Shown in pieces: positions 1 to 6,101 of a stretch of DNA of 7,251 nucleotides. Every line of letters begins with the position of its first letter. Position 1 is the stretch's first letter. The notes beneath the pieces are model-generated. The model saw only the letters and a program-made list of their open reading frames with translations. It was not told where the DNA came from and did not search any database. The translations under genes and the position numbers were made by a program. Origin of the DNA: Nitrospinota bacterium (GTDB lineage: Bacteria; Tectomicrobia; Entotheonellia; J063); the NCBI GenBank assembly GCA_003696125.1, contig RFHZ01000673.1, positions 1-7,251 of the forward strand, given 5' to 3'.

Positions 1-1
1 C

Positions 2-316
2 TATATCTCCTCCCCTTCCAACCCGAAAGGGGCGCTGGCCCTGGTCAGGCGGGTGTCTACCCTTCTCAATCGCCCCTTTGATCTGCGGGAACTGGAGGCG
101 GCAGCACGGGCCTTCGACGAGCAGATTGCAGAGATTGTGGCCAACGATTCGGCCATCGCCGATTATGTGCACCAGTTGGAAGAAGGGGTTGAGGAGGGGG
201 AAGAGGAGGCCGACTTCACCACGCGACCCGAGGAAGACTTTCCCAATATCGAAGGGCTGGCAGAAGAGGTCGAACGCTTCCTTCGCCAGCACCGGAAGGA
301 TAAGGGGGAGGAGTAG
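2..316 (+). CDS. PAC2-family protein, C-terminal end (partial)
   Basis: The gene enters from the left edge and ends with TAG at 314-316, leaving 104 readable residues. An internal GTG at 53 could be mistaken for a start, but the same frame is open to base 2 and the upstream residues (YISSPSNPKGALALVRR) fit the family, so this is a truncated longer protein. The pattern is a P-N-P-K-x-A-L-A-L segment, a helix with DLRELEAAARAFDEQIAEIVANDS, then Y-V-x-x-L-E-E and an acidic tail. It resembles the C-terminal region of bacterial PAC2 (proteasome assembly chaperone-like) proteins. Their bacterial role is poorly defined, and the archaeal/eukaryotic relatives assist proteasome assembly. The tail is strikingly acidic (EEGVEEGEEEADF) and ends in a basic-acidic helix. 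It is convergent with the zinc-ribbon gene. The family call is from memory of the motif; the N-terminal domain is outside the window. Confidence 0.72.
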   Translation, partial: YISSPSNPKGALALVRRVSTLLNRPFDLRELEAAARAFDEQIAEIVANDSAIADYVHQLEEGVEEGEEEADFTTRPEEDFPNIEGLAEEVERFLRQHRKDKGEE

Positions 317-329
317 AGTTCCCCTCTGC

Positions 330-354
330 CGCTGTAGGAGTGATTTCTACAGTG
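330..354. terminator. Hairpin between convergent genes, possible terminator
   Basis: An inverted repeat lies in the 63-base gap between the stop of the PAC2-like gene (+) and the stop of the zinc-ribbon gene (-). The arms are 330-337 (CGCTGTAG) and 347-354 (CTACAGTG), giving an 8-pair stem with one G-T pair and a 9-base loop. Position between two convergent stops suits a bidirectional terminator. No clear T-run follows on either strand, so intrinsic termination is only possible, not shown. Confidence 0.35.
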
Positions 355-379
355 ATAGCCCTTGCAAACGGGAAGGTTC

Positions 380-583
380 CTATTCCGCAATGATGATGAA
401 GGAGAGTCCTTTTTTGCAGTGAGGACAGAGGGGAACGATGGCCCCTTTCTTCAGGGGGACCTCGGTCCCGCACTTCTCACAGCGGAAAAGGCCGCTTGCC
501 GGTGCCACCTTGCCCACCTTGGCACGGGTGCCGCGCAGATTCGGGGATAACTTGCGGGGTCTTTCCTGGGCTTCTTCAGCCAT
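380..583 (-). CDS. Small zinc-ribbon protein
   Basis: This is a 67-residue protein. I chose the ATG at 583 because GAAAGGAG lies about 9 bases upstream of it; the in-frame GTG at 610 would place that ribosome-binding site inside the gene. Residues 1-30 are basic and probably disordered (ERPRKLSPNLRGTRAKVGK). Residues 33-60 form a two-knuckle zinc ribbon: C35-x2-C38, then a 14-residue spacer, then C53-x2-C56. The protein ends with a hydrophobic strand FIIIAE. Four cysteines in this spacing predict one structural zinc or a rubredoxin-like iron site. Small proteins of this kind are common as uncharacterised zinc-ribbon proteins in anaerobes. The gene stands alone, convergent with the PAC2-like gene. 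Specific function cannot be given. Confidence 0.8.
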   Translation of the reverse strand: MAEEAQERPRKLSPNLRGTRAKVGKVAPASGLFRCEKCGTEVPLKKGAIVPLCPHCKKGLSFIIIAE

Positions 584-864
584 AACCTGTTTCTCCTTTC
601 CTGTCACCACCTTACCTGTATCTCCTCCCCCTCTCCCTGACTTTCCCCAGCCGATGAGGATCTGTGATCCCCTATCTCAACTCACCGCATGAAGAGAGGG
701 GTCCTGCCTCTCTCAAGGTCTATCGTTATTTTACTACCAAAGCTGGGGGAGGGCAAGGGAAAGCCTCGTCCTGCTGCCATGCCAGGGTGTTGTCTCTCTA
801 GAGGTGACCAGGTTTTTCCTCTGGCCCTCCCAGGTGAAAATAAAGGAGCGCTCCTCCCCCTTAG
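584..864. other. Intergenic region without a supported gene
   Basis: I see no convincing reading frame here. The region lies upstream of the zinc-ribbon gene (-) and should contain its promoter, but I found no clear -35/-10 pair. Two symmetric elements are visible: an inverted repeat with 7-base arms at 693-699 (AGAGAGG) and 707-713 (CCTCTCT), and a perfect 12-bp palindrome AGGAGCGCTCCT at 844-855. Neither is followed closely by a T-run; a run of seven T lies at 871-877, 15 bases past the second. An open frame from 689 to 970 has low-complexity, non-protein-like content in its first two thirds. Confidence 0.4.
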
Positions 865-1095
865 GCATGGTTTTTTTGCTCAAGATATCACCAACGACTT
901 AGAAGAGGACCACCTGCTCTCAAGTTTGATAGATTTTATGACGAGAAGAAGTGTAAGGAGAGAGTCTTGAGCAGATCTCCCGAACAGTTTCAGGAGACCT
1001 TGACGCGCAGTCAGCATACCGAAGCGGCGTTACGTAAGATACTGGAGAAACAGGTACTTGTGGAGGCCGTTGAGGTCTATCTCTCCATTGAGTGA
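865..1095 (+). pseudogene. Degraded or frameshifted coding tail, unknown protein
   Basis: Two overlapping frames look protein-like where neither has a good start. One frame gives FAQDITNDLEEDHLLSSLID at about 874-934. The other gives YDEKKCKERVLSRSPEQF and continues as a helical, charged segment to VEVYLSIE before TGA at 1093-1095. Adding one T to the TTTT run at 934-937 joins them into a single continuous tail of about 72 residues ending at 1095. No ATG or strong ribosome-binding site precedes it. The joined segment is strongly amphipathic, with R/K/E spacing typical of helices. I do not recognise the family. It may be the end of a decayed gene or a small gene with a sequencing error. The composition argument is moderate, not decisive. 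Confidence 0.35.
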
Positions 1096-1125
1096 TTGTC
1101 TTTTTAGGCAAAAGTATGCTATATA
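1096..1125 (+). promoter_or_regulatory. Possible sigma-70 promoter
   Basis: TTGTCT at 1096-1101 and TATATA at 1120-1125 are separated by 18 bases, immediately after the stop of the preceding coding remnant and 16 bases before the first start codon of the sensor fragment. A second -10-like word, TATGCT, overlaps at 1115-1120. The predicted start of transcription near 1132 leaves little room for a leader if translation begins at the GTG at 1141. The true translation start could then be the TTG at 1168, or the promoter call is wrong. Confidence 0.3.
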
Positions 1126-1140
1126 AAGGGTAGAAGCGAG

Positions 1141-1478
1141 GTGAGGATTCTACAGCGGCATCTAAGCTTGTGCATTAAACGGATACTGGCCATTGTTGGT
1201 CTCCTTTTTTGCCTGCCCGATCATTCGCGGCCGGTACCGGATCATTGAAGAGTTGATGAGAGAGGCGGTCCTCAATAGTGTGCAGGGACTGGAGCACGAT
1301 TTTGTGGAAGCGATTACCCGTGCGGATCGCCAGGCGCTGGAAAAGCATATGGAGAGAGCGTTGCAAAGTCCCAGGATACTCTATCTCCAGGTGGAAGATA
1401 AGGAGGGACGGGTAATCGCCAGCCGGTTTACCCAGAAGGTTCCTGTGCTCCCTAAAGAGCGAAGCAAAGCCTCTCCGC
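1141..1478 (+). pseudogene. Membrane sensor N-terminal fragment, frameshifted and truncated
   Basis: This is the first part of a membrane-anchored signalling protein. From a GTG at 1141 the frame reads MRILQRHLSLCIKRILAIVG, a basic N-tip leading into a hydrophobic helix, then falls out of frame and stops at 1246-1248. The protein resumes in the next frame as RGRYRIIEELMREAVLNSVQ and continues through LEHDFVEAITRADRQALEKH to RILYLQVEDKEGRVIASRF. The layout of TM, helical stalk, then a V-x-D-x-x-G-x-V-I-A-S strand is that of periplasmic sensor domains of histidine kinases and chemoreceptors. Removing one T from the T6 run at 1205-1210 restores one frame. The recognisable sequence ends near 1465 just before a heptamer repeat and hemA. 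There is no second TM or output domain, so it cannot signal as a complete receptor. Confidence 0.6.
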
Positions 1479-1506
1479 ACTCATTACTCGTTACTCATTG
1501 CTCGTT
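1479..1506. repeat. Heptamer tandem repeat, four units
   Basis: Four consecutive 7-base units follow the pattern RCTCRTT: ACTCATT, ACTCGTT, ACTCATT, GCTCGTT. They begin where the sensor fragment loses sense and end two bases before the hemA Shine-Dalgarno GGAG (1509-1512). Short tandem heptamers of this sort occur dispersed in some bacterial genomes. They change copy number by slippage and may mark recombination boundaries. Here the array would lie in the hemA leader. Confidence 0.75.
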
Positions 1507-1520
1507 ACGGAGAAGAAACG

Positions 1521-2789
1521 ATGTCTATCCTGGTAGTCGGTCTCAGCCACAAAACCGCTCCTCTTGAAATTCGTGAACGCCTTGCCTTCTCTCCCCACCA
1601 GTGGCAAGAGGCGGTGGAGAAGCTGACGCAGTATAACGACATTGTCGAGGCGGTGATCCTTTCTACCTGTAATCGGGTAGAGATCTACGCCCGGGTGAAA
1701 GAGGTGGAAGCGGGAAGCGAACACATCATCCAGTTTCTCTCCGACTATCACGGGCTGCCGGTTTCCGCTTTTCGAGACCATCTGTACTGCCTGGCCGAGG
1801 AAGAGGCGATCCGACACCTCTTCCGTGTCGCCTCGAGTCTCGATTCCATGGTCATCGGCGAGCCCCAGATCCTGGGACAGGTGAAGGAAGCTTACCAGCA
1901 AGCCAAGGCTTATGGCCTGGTAGGGCGTCTGCTGGGCCCCCTCTTTGAGAAGAGCTTCACGGTAGCGAAGAAGATACGGACGGAAACGCGTATAGCCGAA
2001 AACGCTGTTTCTATCAGCTTTGCCGCCGTGGAGTTGGCCAGGAAGATCTTTGTCGATCTGCATACCCGCACCGCACTGCTGATCGGTACCGGGGAGATGG
2101 CAGAGCTGGCAGCCCAGCACCTGGTGCAACAAGGGGTAAGGAAGCTGTTGATCTGCAATCGCACCTTTGAACACGCCCAGACCCTGGCCGGGCGCTTACA
2201 GGGAGAAGCGATTCCCTATGAAGACCTCTTCTCGTCTCTGGAGAGGGTGGATATCGTGATCAGTTCCACGGCTGCTCCTCATCCCATTCTGACCAAGGCC
2301 ACCATGCAAGAAGTGGTACGGCGCAGACGCTACCAGCCGATGTTCCTGATCGATATCGCCGTTCCCCGTGATATCGAGGCTTCGGTCAACGAGATCGATC
2401 ACGTCTATCTCTACGATATCGATGATCTGCAAAGCGTGGTCGAGGCCAATCTGCGGGAGCGACAAAAGGAAGCGCTTGTGGCCGAAGAAGTGATCAAAAA
2501 GGAGGTGGCAGCCTTCCAGCGGTGGCGGGAAACCCTCCAGGTTACACCCACCATCGTTGCCCTTCGCCAAAAGGCCGAGACGATCCGCCAGCAGGAAGTT
2601 TCCAAAACCCTTCGCAAGCTGAAAGATCTTTCCGAAAAGGACCGGCAAGCCATTGAAGCGCTGACCATGGCCATTACCAACAAGCTCCTGCATGCCCCTA
2701 TCGTCAACTTGAAAAAGGGAGCCGAATCGGCCGAGGGGAATCTCTTCATCTCTGCCGTAAGGCAACTGTTTGAGCTGGATAAGGAATAA
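1521..2789 (+). CDS. hemA: Glutamyl-tRNA reductase
   Basis: This cytoplasmic enzyme reduces glutamyl-tRNA(Glu) to glutamate-1-semialdehyde with NADPH, the first committed step of the C5 route to haem, sirohaem and corrinoids. The product is 422 residues, full length for the family. The N-terminal catalytic domain has VVGLSHKTAPLEIRERLAF at residues 5-23 and LSTCNRVEIYA with nucleophile Cys50. SLDSMVIGEPQILGQVKEAY follows in the same domain. The NADPH-binding domain has LIGTGEM around residue 189 and DIAVPRDIEASV. YDIDDLQSVVEANLRER then leads into the long C-terminal dimerisation helices. The ATG at 1521 has GGAG eight bases upstream. Neighbours are unusual: genes often linked to it (hemC, hemX/ccsA, sirohaem synthase) are absent, and broken sensor genes lie on both sides. 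The gene itself shows no frameshift or missing motif. Confidence 0.98.
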   Translation: MSILVVGLSHKTAPLEIRERLAFSPHQWQEAVEKLTQYNDIVEAVILSTCNRVEIYARVKEVEAGSEHIIQFLSDYHGLPVSAFRDHLYCLAEEEAIRHLFRVASSLDSMVIGEPQILGQVKEAYQQAKAYGLVGRLLGPLFEKSFTVAKKIRTETRIAENAVSISFAAVELARKIFVDLHTRTALLIGTGEMAELAAQHLVQQGVRKLLICNRTFEHAQTLAGRLQGEAIPYEDLFSSLERVDIVISSTAAPHPILTKATMQEVVRRRRYQPMFLIDIAVPRDIEASVNEIDHVYLYDIDDLQSVVEANLRERQKEALVAEEVIKKEVAAFQRWRETLQVTPTIVALRQKAETIRQQEVSKTLRKLKDLSEKDRQAIEALTMAITNKLLHAPIVNLKKGAESAEGNLFISAVRQLFELDKE

Positions 2790-3808
2790 CCTGCCAACTC
2801 TGTCTTTGTCCTCTTCCTGCTCATGGTGGCCGGCGGGTATAGCTATCTGATCAGAAAGGACCTCATTGCCCATCGCGAAGCCTTTGCCGTTAAGATCGCC
2901 CAGAACCTGACCCAGCATCTGGAAGATCATCTCTCGCAACTTTCTCCTTCTTTCTCGCTGGAGACGCTGTTGCAAGATCCCCCCCTCCCGGTTCCTCCCT
3001 CTTCCGATTGATCGATCAGATCTTACGACGAGCCATTTATGGCCTTGATATCGGAAAGGTAAAGATCTTTAACGCAGACCAGAGAATCGTCTACAGTACC
3101 GATCTGTCGATTGTTGGAAAAAGGGATAGGGAGAACCAGGAACTGCAGGCTGTTTTTCAGGGGAAGATCTTCTCGAAGCTCCAGACCGAGGAGGAAGGGT
3201 GGGATATCGCTGGGGAAGAACACTTGGGGGCCGATATTATCGAAACCTACATCCCGATCCGCAGTCCAGGGGAAAGAGGAACGATCATCGGGGCTTTTGA
3301 GATTTACCAGGATGCCCGCCCCCTGTACGCCGAACAACGGGAAAGTCTTTACCGATTACTCATTGCCACCGGTTTTATCTTGCTGCTCCTCTTTGCCGTG
3401 CAACTCTTCATCGTGCGTAGGGCTGACCAGGTCATCGCTACCCAGGGGATAGCCCTGACTAAGGCAGAGGAGGCGTTGCGAAGCGAGCAGGAGAAGACGG
3501 CCTGGATCCTGGATAACATGACCGAGGCGGTGATTGTGGAGAACGCCAACCATGAGATCGAGTATATGAACAGGGCGGCCATGCAGATGCTGGGAAACCG
3601 GATCGGCAATCAGTGCTATAAGGTGTTGAATTTTGATGAGCCCTGCTCGTGCTGCACAGGTCTCTGGGAGGCGATAGAACGTGGAGAGACGGAACGGACC
3701 GCCTTTTCCACGGTGAACAAGGTGGGACGTTATGGGGAACTACATAACCAACCTGACCGTGTCGCGCTGGGATCAGAACAACTTTGCCCTCTGCTTCAAC
3801 TGCCATGA
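2790..3808 (+). pseudogene. PAS sensor (histidine kinase type), frameshifted and truncated at both ends
   Basis: The frame opens directly after the hemA stop with no start codon before the first membrane helix (NSVFVLFLLMVAGGYSYLI). A helical segment follows (AHREAFAVKIAQNLTQHLED). This frame stops at 3009-3011; the protein resumes at a TTG at 3008 in another frame. Adding one C to the C7 run at 2979-2985 joins the two. The second part has a periplasmic Cache-like domain (KIFNADQRIVYSTD and ETYIPIRSPGERGTIIGAFEIY, residues 18-100 counted from the TTG at 3008) and a second TM helix (115-136). A short coiled segment and a PAS domain (AWILDNMTEAVIVEN, 165-about 240) complete it, with cysteines C203, C213 and C216. 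No HisKA, HATPase, GGDEF or other output domain follows. Sequence stops making PAS sense near 3731 and the frame then overlaps the cytochrome gene. It was probably the sensor part of a two-component kinase. Confidence 0.75.
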
Positions 3809-4217
3809 TGTGAACAAACTCGTCCTGGCCAGGAGATGGGATGATGGGGCGAGTACCAACTTTTATGACGACATCGATGGGAAGGATAATCTCCACTGGG
3901 TCCATCTCGTAGACCGGGTAGACAAATCCAGGGCGGTGTGTCATAACTGCCACTACAACGTCCATAGCAATGTGGAAGCGACCAATACCCAATACCGCAT
4001 CGATGGGGTCCTGTATACGACACCACCTTCTCATGTTCATACGCACCTGATCAACTTCTCCCCCGACGTCCAGCCGTTCGGGGGACGCACCAAACCCGAG
4101 TGGTGGATCAACACCACGACCCGTGAACGCCGGTGTTACCTGCGTTGTCATGGCTCCGAAATGGATGGACTTCAGTACAGACCAGATCGGGGGGATGATA
4201 ACCCGACGTTTCCGTAA
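3732..4217 (+). CDS. Multiheme c-type cytochrome, C-terminal fragment
   Basis: The frame is open from 3717 and the first ATG is at 3732, giving 161 residues. There are haem-attachment motifs C21-F-N-C24-H25 and C70-H-N-C73-H74, plus C135-Y-L-R-C139-H140, which has three residues between the cysteines instead of two. Candidate distal ligands include H56, H59, H78, H101, H103 and H105. The run NNFALCFNCHD, then NLHWVHL and a second CxxCH, matches the doubled-CXXCH type of multiheme cytochromes of metal- and sulfur-reducing bacteria. There is no signal peptide, which c-type maturation in the periplasm requires, and no good ribosome-binding site. I therefore read it as the 3' end of a larger gene joined out of frame to the sensor. 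The beta-propeller gene follows 85 bases downstream on the same strand. Confidence 0.75.
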   Translation: MGNYITNLTVSRWDQNNFALCFNCHDVNKLVLARRWDDGASTNFYDDIDGKDNLHWVHLVDRVDKSRAVCHNCHYNVHSNVEATNTQYRIDGVLYTTPPSHVHTHLINFSPDVQPFGGRTKPEWWINTTTRERRCYLRCHGSEMDGLQYRPDRGDDNPTFP

Positions 4218-4302
4218 AGGGGAACCCTGCCTTCCGCCTTTTCCACCAGGGAAGAGAGGGGAAGGGACTTATAGACAACCACCATGCAAAGGGAGATAGT
4301 TG

Positions 4303-5355
4303 ATGGGGCAACAAGGTTGTAACTGCAGTGTTTTCGGGGGAGTATGGTTCCTGGTTTTTCTCCTGCTGTCCGTTTCCCCCAGGGCGATAGCAGGCTCTTC
4401 TCCGGACTTTACTATCATCAGTTATGAGGCCGGAAATGCTCCCTTCTTTATCCAGGTCGCCGACTTCGACCAGAATGGGAGCATCGATTTTTCCCTGGTA
4501 AACCGCGATTCGCATAACGTCACCGTCTTTCTGGTGACGCCGGATGGGCAGGGGGGAGTCAAGGTCGAGCAGTGGAGCTACAAGAGCGGCAGACACCCGG
4601 AGGGGCTCTTTGCCGGTGACCTGGATGGAGATGGGGATCCTGATCTGGTGACGGTCAATCTGGGGGAGAACTCCTTTACTACCCTCCTGAACAAGGGGAA
4701 GATCGAGGAGTACGGTATCCTCGATCTGGTACAGGGAACCCGTTATCCTGTCCAGGGGAATCCGCATGCCATCTGGGGAGGGGATTTTGACCGGGACGGA
4801 GACATCGATCTGGCTGTGGTGGTGGAGGAGTTTCATGCCAGCGGGAATCGCGGCCGGGTCCTCCTCTTCCACAACAACGGAACCGGGAAATTCCAGGCGC
4901 AGGCCGCGGTGACAGTAGGGACCGAACCCCACGCCCTTACAGGAGCCGATCTGGATCGAGATGGAGCACTCGATCTGATCGTCAGCAACAAGGGCTCCCG
5001 GACCCTTTCCCTCCTCTTTAACGATGGGAAAGGGGATTTTGCGCACATGACGACATTGGAGGTCGGGGATGCACCGCATGGAATCGGTGTGGCCGATCTG
5101 GATGGGGATGGAGACCAGGATCTGGCGATCACCAACATCTCTGCCCATACGGTCACCCTGGTTATCAACCGGGGAAAGCGACGCTTCGAGAAGGGGAAGG
5201 TGATCCCGGTACACGCCCGGTTCCCCTTTGCCGTGATCGGTGTCGATATCGATAACGACGGGGATAAAGATCTGGTCACTGCCAACCTGGTGGGGGACAA
5301 TATCTCCCTGCTCCGTAATGGTGGGAAAGGGGACCTGCGCTTTGCCCAGACCTAA
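4303..5355 (+). CDS. Secreted FG-GAP/VCBS beta-propeller protein
   Basis: A 350-residue protein. The ATG at 4303 is preferred over the adjacent TTG at 4300; AGGGAG lies seven bases upstream. Residues 13-30 form a hydrophobic signal sequence ending in AIA with likely cleavage before GSSP, so it is probably exported. Six calcium-binding D-x-D-x-D-G-x-x-D-L/F loops start near residues 54, 106, 161, 216, 265 and 315 (for example DLDGDGDPDL, DFDRDGDIDL, DIDNDGDKDL). Each is followed by a strand pair ending in a variant of L-L-x-N-x-G-K-G. This is the integrin-alpha-like FG-GAP/VCBS propeller fold, used for surface binding or adhesion; the ligand is unknown. The last blade stops soon after NGGKGDLRFAQT, so the C-terminus is short for a closed propeller. 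Loop residues are intact. It may have been co-transcribed with the upstream cytochrome. Confidence 0.9.
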   Translation: MGQQGCNCSVFGGVWFLVFLLLSVSPRAIAGSSPDFTIISYEAGNAPFFIQVADFDQNGSIDFSLVNRDSHNVTVFLVTPDGQGGVKVEQWSYKSGRHPEGLFAGDLDGDGDPDLVTVNLGENSFTTLLNKGKIEEYGILDLVQGTRYPVQGNPHAIWGGDFDRDGDIDLAVVVEEFHASGNRGRVLLFHNNGTGKFQAQAAVTVGTEPHALTGADLDRDGALDLIVSNKGSRTLSLLFNDGKGDFAHMTTLEVGDAPHGIGVADLDGDGDQDLAITNISAHTVTLVINRGKRRFEKGKVIPVHARFPFAVIGVDIDNDGDKDLVTANLVGDNISLLRNGGKGDLRFAQT

Positions 5356-5510
5356 TCCCGGATGATGTGACGGTCAATGATCTCGTACAGGCCAAAGCTG
5401 ACCAGGAGCAGTATGGCAACGGCACCCAGCAGGGACAGGAGCAGGAAGGTTTTCACCAGCCGGGCGTGTTGCCTGTCCGCGTACGGTGAGGAAAAGGGGG
5501 TGTCCTGCAT
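5352..5510 (-). CDS. Small single-span membrane protein
   Basis: A 52-residue protein. The ATG at 5510 is chosen because AGAAGGAG lies about ten bases upstream; an in-frame start at 5582 would overlap a promoter. Residues 1-20 are polar and basic near the membrane (RQHARLVK). Residues 21-42 are a strong membrane helix (TFLLLSLLGAVAILLLVSFG), and 43-52 (EIIDRHIIRD) would lie outside. The basic cytoplasmic tip and the stalk-like sequence after the helix resemble the first segment of a sensor protein, so this may be a truncated sensor rather than a true small protein. Its TAG at 5352-5354 overlaps the TAA of the beta-propeller gene at 5353-5355, end to end. A sigma-54-type promoter lies upstream, which argues that it is expressed. 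No family recognised. Confidence 0.6.
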   Translation of the reverse strand: MQDTPFSSPYADRQHARLVKTFLLLSLLGAVAILLLVSFGLYEIIDRHIIRD

Positions 5511-5577
5511 GGTGGGCTTGCTCCTTCTGTGTACTCCCGGACGAAAAACCCCTACCTGCGCTACTCTGCCCAGAGAG

Positions 5578-5593
5578 AGCAATTTTTATGCCA
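5578..5593 (-). promoter_or_regulatory. Sigma-54 (-24/-12) promoter for the small membrane protein
   Basis: Read on the minus strand, TGGCA (5593-5589), six bases, then TTGCT (5582-5578) matches the sigma-54 consensus TGGCAyr-N4-TTGCw at all the key bases, with the required GG-N10-GC spacing exact. The predicted transcription start is near 5567. That leaves a leader of about 57 bases that contains the ribosome-binding site of the gene at 5510. The region upstream lies partly in the 3' end of the toxin gene. Confidence 0.68.
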
Positions 5594-5663
5594 TGTTTTC
5601 CAATACCCCGGGTGCCAGGAACTATAGACTCGTATGCTCCTGAATCGAGAAGGTATTCTCATA

Positions 5664-6101
5664 TCATGGCCTCTCCCCAGGGAATACTTCAAGACCAGCA
5701 CGACGGGAGGCTTCCCAGAGTTGCCGATCATATGTTACCATGCAGACAGACTTTCCGAGCATTTCTTTCCAGAAAAGGGCACAAGCCAGATGGACCGCGT
5801 CATACCCTCGCAATCCTTGTTCCCAGGCCAGAGTACTCGCTTGGGCCACCACCTGCTCCGTGGGTTGCAGGCGGTTGAAGCGGATCCACTCGGCAGAGAA
5901 GTAATCCAGAGCTACCGCGGCTTCCTTCTGCGAGAGAGCACGCATCCGTACGGCTTGGGCGAGGGTTGCAGCAACCTCCACCCGGCTCACGATTCCTGTC
6001 CCTACCACCTCAGCCTTGGCCAGGAGTGCTTGCACCTCCTCAGAACCAGGCTCTGCCACGTAGCGCTTGACGATGGCGCTGGCATCGAAGTAGAGGATCA
6101 C
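5664..6101 (-). CDS. PIN-domain ribonuclease toxin (VapC-like)
   Basis: A 145-residue PIN-domain protein. The GTG at 6101 overlaps the antitoxin stop as GTGA, with GGAG about eight bases upstream inside the antitoxin gene. PIN acidic residues are all present: D6 (in YFDASA), E42 (in SRVEVAA), D101 (in GYDAVHLA) and D125 (in VTYDRQL). These coordinate magnesium/manganese, and members of this family cut RNA, often tRNA or rRNA. The length and LRGYDAVHLACAL motif suit the VapC-type subgroup whose partners are Phd-like antitoxins. The exact RNA target cannot be read from sequence. It is translationally coupled to the antitoxin, keeping the pair in balance. All catalytic positions are kept, so the toxin looks active. 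Confidence 0.9.
   Translation of the reverse strand: MILYFDASAIVKRYVAEPGSEEVQALLAKAEVVGTGIVSRVEVAATLAQAVRMRALSQKEAAVALDYFSAEWIRFNRLQPTEQVVAQASTLAWEQGLRGYDAVHLACALFWKEMLGKSVCMVTYDRQLWEASRRAGLEVFPGERP

Noticed and set aside
516-535. TTGGCACGGGTGCCGCGC, sigma-54-like with GG-N10-GC spacing on the plus strand
   Set aside because: The -12 element is CCGC instead of TTGC, and it lies inside the zinc-ribbon coding sequence with no plus-strand gene nearby.
693-713. Hairpin AGAGAGG/CCTCTCT as a terminator
   Set aside because: There is no T-run after it on either strand and no gene ending beside it.
862-880. GGCATGG with a T-run and GC, resembling a sigma-54 promoter
   Set aside because: The GG to GC spacing is 12 instead of 10, which sigma-54 does not tolerate, and no intact gene follows.
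2196-2975. 259-codon minus-strand frame, and a 227-codon one at 1491-2174, opposite hemA
   Set aside because: hemA is unmistakable on the plus strand; the antisense products have no recognisable domain.
4108-5214. 368-codon open frame on the minus strand opposite the cytochrome and propeller genes
   Set aside because: It is a shadow of the plus-strand genes: repeated aspartate-rich loops give repeated stop-free antisense codons. It has no family motifs and no ribosome-binding site, and it spans two unrelated genes.
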